The translations under genes and the position numbers were made by a program. The notes beneath the pieces were generated by a model. It was not told the DNA's origin. It made no database searches and saw only the letters and a list, made by a program, of their open reading frames with translations. Positions 13,001-25,813 of a stretch of 64,000 nt of DNA are shown here, piece by piece. Where the stretch lies: assembly GCA_963678705.1 (NCBI GenBank), contig OY783212.1, forward strand, positions 4,216,001 through 4,280,000, in the 5' to 3' direction. The DNA comes from Panorpa germanica. Its lineage: Eukaryota > Arthropoda > Insecta > Mecoptera > Panorpidae. Each line of letters opens with the position of its first letter. Position 1 is the stretch's first letter.

Positions 13001-16000
13001 TACGTTTTATTATGTCTTAAAACTTTTATAACAAAGATAAGTCTATCAAAAGATTATTATTAGAATTAAATATTTAACTTATTCCTACCTAGATCACGTT
13101 TGAACCTTGCTACAAGCTAATTTTAAGGTTCATTTTCCACTTCCTCTATAAAAAATTGTCTTACAGTGAAGATGAACTGCTAACTTGCTACAAACTAATT
13201 TTAGGGTTCATTTCAACTAGATGTTACTTACAAACTTGCTATAAGCTGGTTCCAAGATTTCCTGGGTATATAAAGATGATTACAAAACTATATTTGAACA
13301 AAAGAAATGATATATTTCATAGTAAAATAGTGTTGTTGCAGCTTGCAGATAAAATAAATGATACATCGTATACATATATTTATAGACGACATAACCTGAT
13401 GCTATTAGCATACGTCAGAGGTTACAAAAATGTCCCCTGTATGCGTGGTGGTGATGTTTGTCACATCAGACATCTGTCTATCTCGCTATCCTGTCTGTAC
13501 ATTAGCCCGCATTAGCAAACACATGGGTACAGCCACACATACAAGTCACACAAAGCCCCAGCAGGAAACAAATCCGGTTCCAAACTAATTAACTCGATTA
13601 ATTAATAAACGGATGTTCCATTTCTAGGTTTTTATATATTAGCAATATTATTATACCACAAACTATTGTCTTTTTTTCAAATTTATTTCCTCGTTCAAGT
13701 TTGTTTTTATTCGATAATTGGATCAAATACTTTTAACAATATTATCCTTATTTTAAAATATAAATATTTTTATTTGTATGTATTTAACTTTTTAAAAGCA
13801 ATCTCTTTTACCAGTTCTTGTTCATCGCAGTGTATAGGTATGTAATAAATTTAATTACAGTAAATAACAGATAGTATCAAGATAGACACGGAATAATATG
13901 TAATTAAGTATTTCGAGATTCGAATTCCACAACTCTTGAACTCATCAAGAGCGTCAATCAATTTAAAGCCCTGAGAACAGAATGGTATACAATCATAACT
14001 AAAGGGAGAATAGAATTCAGAACGTATGAACAAAATAAAAATTCTTCAATTAAAAGGTTGAATATGTACGGTTGATAACTCATTCGGCTAACATGCTCGA
14101 TTCTAAAAATTTCGTATACTTCTACCCCCCACCCCCTACTGTGCCACGTCTTGTCACACATCCCCCCACCCCTACGTGTTGACCAGGAATGGCTCACACG
14201 GGTATTGGGAACCGCGAGCATGTTCGGTTCAGCGAGAATAACATACTTGGGTTTTTAAAAAAAGATCTGGTGAGTCAAACGCATTACCTCAGGGCCCATC
14301 ATACTATTTATTAATGTTACGCCACTGCTAGTAATATTGTAAATGGTAATTGTTACTATACCCTGAAGATATTTAATATTCCGTTATGGAATGTTCACCA
14401 TTTCAGTGAAACGCTCGTATATGGTAGGTACCAAATTAAATCTACCACATAGCTGTCATTATCAATATTTGAAATAACAATACAAAATATTTAGTAATAA
14501 TAACAAAACATTTGAAAAAACAATGACACAGATAATAACGTTTCAAAATGTATGGAATTTTTTTAATGTTCATAGTAATTTGTCTGTGTGTATGTGTCAT
14601 GATAGTTTATTTGTTTACCTTAATTAACAAATAGTACCACGGGCGCCAGTAGAAAATTTGGCATGGAGGGGCAGGTTCTATTCTATGTAGTGAGAATTTT
14701 CCACAGATTCCATTTTATTTAGTGAATTTGAAATTAAGGGTAGGAGACACTTCTCCCGTTTTCTAAAAATGTCAGATTATATTAGCAGACTACGAATAGA
14801 TTTCTTATATTTATACTGATAATACACTAATGCCGTCTGGGGAAGTTGGGCACTACGAGCCATTCGATATCCCCACATAAAATACGATTACACAATTTTT
14901 TTTCAAAAATGTGATGTCACAGCAGTGTGTGACAAGACGGGGTTTTAAAATCATGAAATTTGTGTGACAACATTCCTGTTTGCACAGGATATTTCAGGAA
15001 TAGAAATTCAGTCGCTACCTAGCTGGACGCTCTCCATTCTGAGTATACATTTTGATTAATACCGGTGTAATTACTGAGATGAACAGCCTATTTTTTAACT
15101 ATAACAAACCATTACTGGATACCTATCACCGCCTCCTAGAGGAACCGTGTCTAATGCAACAGTCCGTAGTACACCAACATGTAATGATTCAATTCTTGTG
15201 TCTAGACTCGGGCTGCACTGCCTGTCTAACTCAATGCCTTTCTCTAATTGCTCTAAATTTGAACAATATCCAAATTAAATATAGATTTAAAACTATGTTA
15301 AATAATATATTTTTGTTAAGCTGTTTTTAATTGTTTGAAATATATTTATGTTATATATTATGTTAATAGGAGTTACACCTACTTGACTATTTAAAAAAAG
15401 CGTTCTTTTTTAATATTTTCTGACGTATAGTTCAAAGCTTAAAGAATATTTTAAGTCTGTCAAAAACCGAAATATTTTGCTTGCTTGAAAGCTACAGTTA
15501 TGTCCGACTCGAACCCAAATGAGTGAAGAGTAATAACAATATCAACCAAGGTTTATAACAAACCTCAGTCAACTGATAACTATATAATGACCTTCATTTT
15601 GTTATCAAGGTATTCAATAATTTGTTTAGACAAAGTGTTTATCACTATGTAAACAATCGAAAGGATTTATCAGCTGTTTCATTTGGCTACAACAATAGCA
15701 TAATCAACAAAATCAATTGCCATCCATACTAATAAATTTATTATTAGTCACAATATGTATGTTTGTGTCATTAGTACATATATATATGGATATGTATATT
15801 TATGTTTATATGTATTGTAATATGATACTCATCAAATTAACGTGCTCACCGGTTGACCTTGACCGTGTTTTAACGGCGAGGACATCCGCTTTATCGTCAA
15901 ATTATTTTTAGCGTTCGATAGGCGTCTGTTATTTACTAAAACAAAAATACAAAACCATCAAAAGGTACGTCACGACGATGACACAGGGTCGGGCACCAAT

Positions 16001-19000
16001 ATCGACTGAATGTAAGCATTGCAGGATTTGCTCCTGTTGAATTTCTTGAGAAACGTTTTGTTTATTGTAGTAGTTCTTACTCATATTGTTCATATAAAAT
16101 ACGGATACGAAAGCTAAAATAATTCGTTCACTAGAAGTTGATTTCAATGGAAAACATTCCGAAATTCATCGTGTTCTCTCATAGTGGAAGAGATTACATC
16201 CGTCGACTATGAACGACTATTGTCAGCAGGGTGTATTGAAGTTGTTTCACATTAGCACACGCTTCTAACATAATGTTCAAGCTTAAACAAAATTATAATT
16301 TAATGTTTCTATTATTTCATAAAAGTACATATTATACAATTTATCCGCTATATCAAGATATAGGTAGAAAGAGTATCGAGTATATGATAGTTGAATAAAA
16401 TAAAAAATATAGATAATCAAACAATATTGTCTAAACAACGATCTTAACGTTCTCACTCCTCTAATCTCGAACGAAGATTAGTAACAACACGGAACTGTCG
16501 CCATGTGATATTGCGCTTCAATTGCGTCAAATTCGTCGGTTTGTTCCGGTATAACTTACTTTTAAGATATCCCCACAGAAAATAATCCAGAGGACTGAGA
16601 TCACGAAGACCAGATTATCTTTGGGAAATCACTTTGTTTGGGAATAATTCGTTTACTAAGTTAGAAGTATGGCAAGTGGATCTAATTGGATCTTATATGC
16701 TTTTAAATGTAAATCTTACTTCAAAATTATCTGCAAAGACGATGCATAAAATATGTTTTAATATATATCGAGATATTTAAGAAGTATTACCATTCCATCA
16801 GTAGCTAACATATAAATAAATAAACAACTAATTCATTGCATTAAGCAAATAGGAAATTCGTCAATTTAATAAAGCCAATAATGTAGGATGCGTGTGGTCT
16901 ACCATAAAAACTTGACAAATTAACTTACTAGTCAACATAATTAATTGCTCACCAGTGAAAATATTATTGGTAAATAGCTATAAATATAAATCCCGAAAGT
17001 TTGTGCAGTTTCTGTCATTTACTAGTTGTGGCTTGTGGTCCCGAAAAATAAGAGGAAAGAATTTTTCTAAAATAGAAATATTCCTTATAGTCTACTTCAA
17101 TTTTAAAATTATGCTGTATAAATATGTAATAAGTTTCAAAATTATATTTTTAAATACAAATGCACAAAGCAGTAATCGTGGGAATCTTACGCTTTCATTT
17201 TCTCATAAAAGTTAGGTAAATGTTCAGAAGTTTAGACATGAAACATGGATAATCGTAGCAACACACAATGAACCTTCTCAATGTGGGGCGATCTTCTGTT
17301 AGCGGTGTTTGACCTTTATTATTTAGGGATCTCCTCCTATTCAAATATATTTAGCCGATCTCCTATTTTACCGAAACGTTCGAACATTATCAAGCGTTAT
17401 GGCGATATTTGGCGCTATGGATATTCCATATGCAGGTCTATGAATTCACCAATGTAATGAATCTGCATGACCGTTTGCATTAAAAGATGATTTCATCTTC
17501 TAGCCTGTTATAAAGCCACAGGGTTCTTTCTACTGGGAGTATTCATACTACCAAATATCATTACAATAAATAGACTACTTTGTGAAATAAATAGCACCAA
17601 ATTTATTTGCATTCAATCTTAGTTGTTTCTACACGTTCGTAGACCCGGGCACCCAGTTCAATTCATCTCTGATTTAAAGGTTCTGCCATACTTGTTAATT
17701 CGTATGATTCAATCTGTATAACCTGAAACTTTTTTTCTATCGATCTAACTTACACGTACACACGCTTTCTAATGCAACAACTATTTCAATCACCTAAGAA
17801 ATGGTTGACTAACCAAATTAATAACTGGTTAACAATAGTTTTTATAGCCTGTAGATAAATACTGTATCCATACATTCATCCGCTTTGTTACAACAACAAC
17901 AAGTCTATCTGCATCATAAAACAATTTCTTATTTACTTATCTTTAAAAATAGAAAGCGAGCGGTGTTTGTGTTTTATTGTTTAGATCAAAAACTAGTCTC
18001 ACGATTTGCATTTTATGAATTACACGACATCACGATAATAACTATTATCAATAAATATATTGAAAAGTAATATATTTTAAGATAGATTTGAATAATATTA
18101 TAGATGGCGCTATATAGAATGCAAAAAAAAATTGACAAGGGTATTAAAATTTTGGCAATCTAATCTGTAAGGCAAGTCTAATGTATGGTAGCTAGCGCGA
18201 CATAAACATGCGACATTAATAAAAACCTTACTTATACTATTTTTAAAAATTGTAGGTAATATTTTTATGAAATAAAAATGTTTCAATCCTAATCACAACA
18301 TCTAAAGAAATTACGGTTTTGAATGTGATCTCGAACAAAAGGATCGAGTACTACAGTCAGTCAGTCTCAAGTATAATCTCACTGTGCGTTGATGTTTTAT
18401 TTAGTTATGTTTAGTAAATAAATAAAAATAATTGTAAATACTGTTTAAATGGACAAATGAAATAGACCCAATTATTACAAAATAGGTAATCACGAGTTAG
18501 CTGAGACTTTGTTAAATATTAAGCAACGTATTAAGTTGCATGTCGCACTGGTGTGGACGTGTTGTACAACTTCTTACAACCAATGTAGGACGTCGCATGT
18601 TTAAGTCACACGATGTGTACCATACTTCATTGAGTACAGACAGTATCGCTGGGTTCTGCTTAGCTGTACCACAACAACAGTGCTCTTCCTAATCTTTTTT
18701 GACAAAGTAAAAGCCAGGTGGTGCTATCGTTCGACCATAATGCATAATTATAAAAGAAGTGTTGTTAGTTCTTGTGCATTTCATTGTTCATTAATATACT
18801 GGTACTGATAAGACGGCATGTTTTGTGACGTACGTCGCACACTATCAATTTGCATGTTACCATTTGTAAAATGTTCACGCTCAAACAAATTACATACCAA
18901 CAAAATACATTGTGACTATATCTACTATTTATAAACTTAACATTATTGAAGTCTAACATTCCACATGCAATTGACATGTGAATCACATGCCTGTTGGGAT

Positions 19001-20974
19001 GTAATATGGCTTGGAATCAGTCCTATGCAAGGTTATTGCTCAAAAAGATCCTCACGCTTACTACTGACAACTATTAAGCTCTATAAACATCGTTGCTGGT
19101 GACATCAATTGTCTTTAGAATGAATAAAAATCAAAACACGTAATTTAATACATATTTCTTTTGAATAAGACAAAAAGTACGACAAGACGTAACAAGTGTA
19201 AAGAGAAATTAAAAAACAATTCATTTTGTGTGTTATCACAAATTAATAAATGTTTTACTACTTTACGTGCGGTCGAACTACGAGATTATAGACCATAAGG
19301 AAACCCTTATAAAAAAAATAAGGTAAAATATTTAATATAACATTTACGTTTATATTTAGCACGTAATTGCAATATGAAAAACTTGTATGTTTTAAAGTTG
19401 GTTAAAGAATTGTTTGGTCATTGTACAAGCAATAAAAAAATGTCAGTGCAATGATTGGTGCCCTGGTCAAAGTACAAAGTTCATTTCAACTACGTCACGT
19501 TGCTGAGATTTATTCGATTAAATTACATCTGAAATATATGTAAAAATGTTTATGTGTGTGTGTGTGTTTATTGTATGCATTGGTTGGGTGTGCCTGAAGG
19601 CTATACTATTGTAATACAGCACACACAGTTCTTAACGGTTCTTCTGTAATCTCTGCAAATGTAATACGATGATAAGAAGTGTCTTTTTTATAAAAAAAAG
19701 TTTTGTATATTCAGTCGCCAACTGTAAAAAAATCATGACAATGGAATAAAGATGCAATGTGCCTCAATTTAAAAAATATTCCAGTTTTGTTTTCTTCAGT
19801 AGATGAAAGACTGTTATGACAACTAAATAAACACAATCAGAATTTGTCTTCATGGCGCGTCTCCACTTACACTCTTATAATATTCACAAAGTACAATAAA
19901 TCCTATATAGAATATATTATTAAACAACGAATTCTAATTACTATGTGCGGATTTTTGTTATAATAATTGTAGTGAACATACACAGTGGACGAGAGCGTTA
20001 AGGCGTTGACATCATACAACTATTAGATCATAAAGACTAAGAGTATAACAAAAATTAATTAAAATTTCATAAATCGAAGTACGTAATATTCATAACATGT
20101 TCAATAAGAAAGTACTAAATTGTCACTAGTAATATTTTTTTCTCTTTAATATAACAAATAGCATGGTTGTTTAGCATGGAGCACAAATTACAGCCCCTTA
20201 TTTCCAATCTCTTATAACTAGTAAATATATACAATATTTAATACAAACAAAAACGCCTAAATTTGACCCCGTTCTACTGATATTAGTCTGAGGTCAAATC
20301 ATTTCAGAAATGAGAAAATGCGTAAAGAGCCATCGGCTTATATGAAGCAACAGCGACCTTGAATCTCATATTTGTTAAAAACCTAAAAATTAGTTTGAAA
20401 ATAATTTGAATGCAAACAGATTTATAAATACATAAACACTCGTATTGCTGAATACTGTAACGTCTGGCGTAACAAATACAAGGCCCTTTATTTATACATG
20501 GAGGTCTGCAAATATAATACAAGTTAAATATTTTATGGAATTTATTAAACAGAAAGCAAAAGTGTATAATATTCCAGTTATTTTTTTGTTGGCAACTGTC
20601 ATTCATGAACCCTTTACGCTTTACATGAAACACGTGAGGAAAACATTATTATCATATGAGAGGGGTTGTAAAATTTGATATATTAGCATCTCTAAAATAT
20701 TAAAAAAGAAGTTTGGAATACTTACTTGCCTCCGAAAAGCGTCTGGCATTGTGAAAGTTGATGTCACCCAGCAAAATGTGTTGATTACATGAACAGGCAA
20801 CCCACTAACAATACATTGAATAGGCGCACCAACATATTGAGTTGCAGTAATTATTAAACTACAAGTTAACAGCAAAACTGTTGTAAATACATTATGTAGC
20901 CTAAATACAGCATTGTCTGTTGAGATCTCCTGCCTTTTAAAATAGTCTTTTAAACCTCCTAGCAACTTATACAT
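6500..20974 (-). CDS. ogre: Innexin-1 / ogre gap-junction protein, complete four-exon gene
   Basis: Four coding exons (20726-20974, 12049-12156, 11161-11316, 6500-7069) join in phase 0 throughout and give 360 residues, matching the roughly 360 usual for insect ogre. Innexins form gap junctions and hemichannels in the plasma membrane; ogre is needed for neuroblast proliferation and glial junctions in flies. Visible marks are the ATG in caaaATG, first-loop cysteines 54 and 68, the innexin signature YYQW at residues 108-111 leading into the second membrane segment, second-loop cysteines 238 and 256, and a GDWW motif in the cytoplasmic tail. The stretches CILPLNIVNEKTYIFIWFW and RVDPMVYVFPRVTKC are typical of ogre rather than Inx2 or shaking-B. 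Introns are 8569, 732 and 4091 bp, each with GT donor and AG acceptor. It is co-oriented with Inx7 about 21 kb away. No frame break is seen; 5' UTR exons and promoter are not identified. Confidence 0.95.
7070..11160 (-). other. ogre intron 3
   Basis: This 4091-bp intron has GTATGT and AG borders. It contains copy A of a dispersed repeat (7975-8098) and a slightly GC-richer patch at about 7430-7560. Short ORFs here on either strand show no recognisable domain and are read as chance. Confidence 0.8.
7975..8098 (+). repeat. Dispersed repeat family, copy A
   Basis: The stretch from tacagactagtgcgac to aaatgtttcaatcc aligns with 18180-18300 and 28672-28795. Copy A lies in ogre intron 3 and is the shortest. 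The overlapping ORF at 7849-8190 arises from this repeat and is not taken as a gene. Confidence 0.7.
11161..11316 (-). CDS. ogre: ogre coding exon 3 (residues 120-171)
   Basis: This 156-bp exon encodes AIMCYTPKFLWDSFEGGLMR and the basic cytoplasmic loop ending LMKHVK. The acceptor is ctccttccag|GCC and the donor is AAG|GTATGT, phase 0. Confidence 0.94.
11400..11945 (+). mobile_element. Purine-rich 3' tail of a non-LTR retrotransposon (probable)
   Basis: A long A/G-rich stretch with scattered stops ends in gccgaaggacaaataaataa, a simple AAAT-type tail. This is the usual look of the 3' end of some insect LINEs. It lies inside ogre intron 2, between exons 12049-12156 and 11161-11316. The Phe/Ser/Leu-rich ORFs on the minus strand are shadows of this purine bias. 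Confidence 0.5.
12049..12156 (-). CDS. ogre: ogre coding exon 2 (residues 84-119)
   Basis: This 108-bp exon begins AGLEVAHPGV and contains the innexin signature YYQWVCFVLFFQ. The acceptor is ttcttgttacag|GCT and the donor is CAG|GTAAGT, both phase 0. Confidence 0.95.
13102..13265 (+). repeat. Three local imperfect repeats
   Basis: Related segments start at about 13102 (gaaccttgctacaagctaat), 13190 (ctaacttgctacaaactaat) and 13230 (acaaacttgctataagctgg). Each is about 35 bp and the spacing is irregular. They look like decayed local duplications. Confidence 0.55.
14895..14985 (+). repeat. Dispersed repeat with gtgtgacaagacg motif
   Basis: It contains tgtgatgtcaca, then gtgtgacaagacgg, then gaaatttgtgtgacaac. 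The same order recurs at about 26640-26750. A C-rich reversed piece at about 14120-14175 includes gtcttgtcacac. The type of element is unknown. Confidence 0.55.
18180..18700 (+). repeat. Dispersed repeat family, copy B
   Basis: The left part aligns with copies A and C. The right part, around gtgtggacgtgttgtacaac (about 18552) and gtcgcatgtttaagtca (about 18592), aligns with 29145-29205. Copy B sits in ogre intron 1. No protein-coding content is recognised. Confidence 0.7.
20726..20974 (-). CDS. ogre: ogre coding exon 1 (residues 1-83)
   Basis: It encodes the cytoplasmic N-terminus, the first membrane segment and the first extracellular loop, with cysteines 54 and 68 and the peptide FTMPDAFRRQ at its end. 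The donor is CAA|GTAAGTA, phase 0. The start is a true ATG at 20972-20974. Confidence 0.95.
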
Positions 20975-23791
20975 TTTGACACTTTAACCCCAATAATTTT
21001 TTAGGTTATATTTATTAATTTTGTGCTATATTTTACTCTTACACTTCACAAACATTTAAAAATCACTTATTGCTTTATTGTTTGCACTTGGCACTTTATA
21101 CAAACTCTTGTTTTAGTTATTTAAATATATGTTTTGTTAGTTTTAACTATTATTTTTAAATAGTTTTACTATACTCCACCGAAGCCTGTTTCTTTACGTT
21201 CATATTTGTTTCCTGCTACTGATCGTTTGAAGTAACATCTCCCCTCCAATTTTACTTGGTATTATTTTATTTTTTTTCTCCCTCTCCTGTATAGTCCTAC
21301 TACTATTTTGTTTTAATACTACGTTCTCATTTCATTGAAGTTAACTAGCAAACTACATTGCTCAGGACAGGATAAACGCTTGCTTATATATTTATTATAA
21401 ACTTTTATATTTTTAAAATTCTCTCTCTAGATACAAGATGTGTTTTACATGTGCCTAATCAGCAAAAACTTACAGCAATAATAATAAAATATGTAATATT
21501 GCAATAGGATCATAACTTTAAAATTATCTGATGTAATGAAATACAAATACAAAGTTACACTGTGAAAATTAATTTGAGGCGTTGCGATTTGAATGAAAGC
21601 TTAAATCGCGTGAAATAACCAATTAAAAAGAGTTAAATTTTTATTTAATTTGTGTTAGGAATAATCCAGACAACGTTCAACCAAACCTCCTGGTTCCCAG
21701 GAATATATACCAGTGTTATTAAGGATTGTTTATGTTAAGATAAGATTGAAGCAGTCTTAGAGCAACATATCGCTAACATTGTATATTTCTATTTGATAAA
21801 AAAGCAAGCATAAATGAATGATTGAAATGTTGATTTGCTTGCTAACTACCTTATAATTTCAATGATTCTTCTTCTCTGTATGTTCCTAAGCCGCTACTGC
21901 TACGTATGGAGTTTACATATATACTTCTCCCTTTCTATAATGATATGTTGCTCTCTTTCTCCCAATTCATAAATATATTATGCATAGCATAAAGTATAGT
22001 ATAAAATAAAATTATTATCACTGCAATACTTTTATGTACATGAACTCCAGTAATTTAAATACAATAAATTCTAATTGGTTCTTGTTTGAAATAATTGAAC
22101 ATGATGAAACATTGAACAGAATGTCTCACTGTTGTAAATTGGGAGATGAATACGCAGAATCGGGCTTGCGCATGTCTGATGCGATCTACGCGAGAATGTG
22201 TGCTGGTCCACGCGAACGCAAACGTGGGAAAAGTCATTAAACTGTTTTACGAGCATTAGTTTAGCGTAGAAAATGAAAAACTATTTCATTCATATGTAAA
22301 GAAGATTTATTTTGAAAATTTATTCGAGGAATAACTTAATCTAATTTAAATCTTTATTCAAATTTCATATAATATTTCAGATGACATTGGATTTGGCTAT
22401 TAGACTTAAATTTAGCGCAGAATTAGCGCCTTAGGACAGGGGAATGTGCACATGGATCCATACTCTCGGTTTGAGATACAGTGGTCCCAGGTCTAAAATT
22501 TATTACCATATTAAGTTTTTGATGCGTCATCAAGTATTTCATTTGGCAGGTGAATTTTGTTACACTTCATAATATATTTTTGATCTTGCATCATTTTTAA
22601 ATACAAGTAAATGTTACTTTCTTTGCAAAAGGTGAATGTCTCTTTGCATGGGCGTCCACAGATAATATTCCAGAGGATAATCTCGAGCATGTTCGGTCCA
22701 GCATATTCGAGTGTGGATTCTACTTACTTATGTACACTTACGACAAAATATATTGTAGACAATAATATTAGCATTGTTTCTGTTTATTCAATAAATTGAA
22801 ACGGTGTTCTCTGTAAGTTTCTGCGATAACGATAAGCCTGATGTCTTTTAGTTGGGCATTTTCAGTGGCTAGACAATTCACTGGTGCAGCATGCAGGCCC
22901 ACGGAGACAAGTATCGGCTGTTTGCGAAGCCGGTCCATACGTTGTGACCATGTGGGTCTCGGTACCACAGAGCGACAGCTGTTTCTTCAGATTCTATGAA
23001 CGGCGGACCCATGAATCTCATGGAGCGCCAATGCAAGCACGTAATCACGATTCCGCCTGTTCGCAGTGCACCGACCTTACTCAAAACATTGCCGTTGCCG
23101 TTATTTCATGTTGCCGCCATTTTTAAACGGAGATGCTGCACGTCTGCATTTTATGAATTTGTATATAACATGCATTGTATCAATTCGTATCAATTTGATT
23201 TGGCATCTATTACAGTGGTTAAAATTTGAAATTACTTTTTTCCTACTTTTTTAATTAATATGATGTATATATTTTTTCTTTTTCTTCCATTTAATTTGGC
23301 AAACAAATTAATTATTTTATTTGTGTCTATTGTTGTTAGTTTATAATTATTGGAAATATTTTACTTTGTTTAGATTCAATTTTATGTAAAACTTCATAAA
23401 ATGTTAACAAATTTCTAATAAAGGCGCAATTATTTAAATTGTTTCTTTGCACATCAAAACAAGAATGAACTAGTTTTAAAAGAAATAAGTGTTGTCGAAT
23501 TTAATTTATGAATTAAATAATAATATTTGACGCGCTTAAAAATAGATGCACTAGAGTTTAGATTTCGGGCGACAGATTGCGCTCTTTACGTCAGCTCACC
23601 TATCGTCCTCGGCTGCAGTCGGCTACGCACGGTTCCTCATACAGTCGTCTGGTACTCTTCGTTTCGCAAGCTGCGTGTCGCACCCCTGAGGGTTTTACAA
23701 ATTTACAATCCCTATATATTACTTTAACCTAAAAATAATATTCAGTTTATTGTGGAATGTTGAGTGTTGTGTATTTTAAAACTATATAAAA
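20975..23791. other. Intergenic DNA between ogre and the hAT-derived gene
   Basis: This should contain the ogre promoter (minus) and the 5' region of the hAT-derived gene (plus). A relatively GC- and CpG-rich patch at 23560-23690 precedes the latter. A second mixed patch at about 22640-23110 has overlapping ORFs in several frames with no recognised domain. No gene is called. Confidence 0.6.
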
Positions 23792-25663
23792 ATGCAAAAT
23801 TGGTTGAAAACTGGAAGTCTGAAAAGAGCAAGAACCGTAACAGAGTCAGACAAACCACGTGATAGTGATCAAGATAACAATACTGATGAGCCTAAAGCGA
23901 CGTGTTCGGAAATAGAACTTGCGCAGGAAACAAATGAAGATTCTAGTGACGAATATATGAATTTTGGTTTTACTATTAATAAAGAAAATGATACAGACAA
24001 ATTCCAGTGTGTTCTCTGTAAGCAGGAGCTTGCGAAAAGTAGTCAAAGTATGGAACTCGCGAGACAGCACCTTGAGGAAGAACACCGTATTTATAAAGAC
24101 AAGCCTGTTGAATTTTTCAAAGAGAAGTTATTTGAATTAAAGCATAATTTAACTCCACCAACATCGTCAAGTCGGATAAAAATATCGAAAGCAAAGTACG
24201 TGGAGCTGTATAACAAAGCCAGAGATTTTGAAAGGTACTCCATTTCACCGGATCTTATTGTTCCATGTGCTAAAGTAATGTTTGAGTCTATGTTAGGTGA
24301 AGAGGTACCAAATAAAATTGATATGAATTTCTTAAGAAACGATAAAATGCCTGAAGGAATATTGGAAATGTCAAAAAACGTTGAAGCTACTCTCGTCGAC
24401 AGATTGAGGAGATGTTCTGCCTTTGCTTTGCAGCTGCACGAGACTAGTGATCTTCCAGAGTTAGCTGTGCTGCTTGTTATCGTGCGGTGTGTTTATGAAG
24501 GCATCCTGCAGGAGGAAGAAATGCTTATCTGTCGTGCAATACCACCGACTGTGACAGGTGTTGATATTTTCATCATTCTTAATTCCTATTTCAAAGAAAA
24601 TAAAATCGATTGGGCTACCTGTTGCGGAATTTCTACAGATGGAGCAAAATCTTCTTCTTCAATATATCAAGGATTTGCATGCTGCACACAGACTGTTGCG
24701 CCACATGTACCGTTGACTTATTGTACCATGCGAAGACAGGATTTCACCATGAAAGGAATGCCGCATGACTTGAAAATTGTTTTGGACGATGTTGTTAAGA
24801 TTGTAAATGTTATGAAGGATAAACCCGACAGAACAGGAATTCTTAGCAGCTTGTACGAGAGAACTAACTCAGCTTATAATCCCTTGCTGAAGTATACTGA
24901 AAATTGGTGGCTGTCTTGCGAGGGGATCTTAAAGTGCTTCTACAACAACAGAAATGGGATCAATTTCTATAATCCTGTAGGTCTTTTGTCTGTTCTTAGG
25001 GATCCTATCTGGCTTCAAAAATTGGCGTATTTAGTAGACATTTTTGAACTTGTTAACGAAACACCTTTTACTTTTTCGGTGTATACAAACGTCTTTACAG
25101 TGCAAAATAAAATGGAGTCATTGATGAAACGAGTGTCGAACTTAGTTATGTACCTGAATAAAAACCAAACGGAATATTTCCCAACTACTCTTGATTATTT
25201 CCTGTTGGAAAAACAATTAAAGTTGGATAAGAATGTAAAGGTGAACTTAATTGAACACCTGACTATCCTTCTAGATACATTCAAGACAAATTTTCCAAGC
25301 ATTCCTGACTCCAACAACTGGATTCGTAATCCATTTCAAAAAATGTTTGTTAATCAGGCTAAACATCTTTCTAGAACAGATAAAAAGGTTTTACGCGAGC
25401 TCTCTGGCAATTCTGCTCTGAAAACATTATTTGGACGGAAGCTCTTGATTAATTTTTGGTTGGAGATTATGGATGCTTATCCTCGATTAGCCGAAAAGGC
25501 AATTAAATTTTTGCTACCCTTTTCTAGCACAGCTTTATGTGAAAAAGCATTTTCTGCTTATATAGTTATAAAAAACAATTATCAGATTAATCTTAGTGTT
25601 GAACCAGAATTGAGGCTTTATCTAACTCTTATTGATCCGGATTTTGAAGCGTTGTGCGCTTAA
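23792..25663 (+). CDS. hAT-family transposase-derived protein (ZBED5-like), intact ORF
   Basis: This is one uninterrupted ORF of 623 residues with an ATG in aaaATGC. An N-terminal acidic, low-complexity stretch is followed by a BED/C2H2-like finger (C73, C76, H93, H98), then the hAT RNase-H-like core and the C-terminal dimerisation part (LLPFSSTALCEKAFSAY at 574-590, EPELRLYLTLIDPDFEALC near the end). Family wording fits ZBED5/SCAND3-type hAT proteins. Compared with the usual family motif LQLDESTD, this protein reads LQLHETSD (213-220), so the expected first catalytic Asp is His216. TDGA (D283) and the Glu in CEKAFS (E584) are retained. Other family positions also differ (YCTMRRQ at 310-316, NWWLS at 371-375). 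An intact frame with altered catalytic positions suggests either a domesticated host gene or a recently dead element. A polyadenylation signal lies at 25804-25813. Confidence 0.85.
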   Translation: MQNWLKTGSLKRARTVTESDKPRDSDQDNNTDEPKATCSEIELAQETNEDSSDEYMNFGFTINKENDTDKFQCVLCKQELAKSSQSMELARQHLEEEHRIYKDKPVEFFKEKLFELKHNLTPPTSSSRIKISKAKYVELYNKARDFERYSISPDLIVPCAKVMFESMLGEEVPNKIDMNFLRNDKMPEGILEMSKNVEATLVDRLRRCSAFALQLHETSDLPELAVLLVIVRCVYEGILQEEEMLICRAIPPTVTGVDIFIILNSYFKENKIDWATCCGISTDGAKSSSSIYQGFACCTQTVAPHVPLTYCTMRRQDFTMKGMPHDLKIVLDDVVKIVNVMKDKPDRTGILSSLYERTNSAYNPLLKYTENWWLSCEGILKCFYNNRNGINFYNPVGLLSVLRDPIWLQKLAYLVDIFELVNETPFTFSVYTNVFTVQNKMESLMKRVSNLVMYLNKNQTEYFPTTLDYFLLEKQLKLDKNVKVNLIEHLTILLDTFKTNFPSIPDSNNWIRNPFQKMFVNQAKHLSRTDKKVLRELSGNSALKTLFGRKLLINFWLEIMDAYPRLAEKAIKFLLPFSSTALCEKAFSAYIVIKNNYQINLSVEPELRLYLTLIDPDFEALCA

Positions 25664-25803
25664 AAACGGTTTTATTAAATATTTTCTAAAAACTTGTTAA
25701 AGACTGAAAGATATAAATTGTGAACAATTATTGTGATTTCTTCAAAGACTAAAATATTTATTTTTTAATTAAACATATATAGTAAAATGGTGCCAAAGTA
25801 ATT

Positions 25804-25813
25804 AATAAATAAA
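25804..25813 (+). terminator. Overlapping AATAAA polyadenylation signals
   Basis: Two overlapping AATAAA hexamers lie about 140 bp after the stop of the hAT-derived ORF. This fits as its 3' end signal, although such hexamers are frequent by chance in AT-rich DNA. Confidence 0.45.

Larger units (their letters stand above)
12157..20725 (-). other. ogre intron 1 (8.6 kb)
   Basis: This is the largest intron of the gene, between the exon encoding the first membrane segment and the one encoding YYQW. It holds local repeats at 13102-13265, a dispersed repeat at 14895-14985, copy B of another dispersed family at 18180-18700 and a short TG run near 19553. I see no nested gene. Confidence 0.75.

Noticed and set aside
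22479-22500. cagtggtcccagg as left end of the hAT element
   Set aside because: Only the first seven bases match the right terminal repeat, and the 8 bp outside do not match those after 26103.
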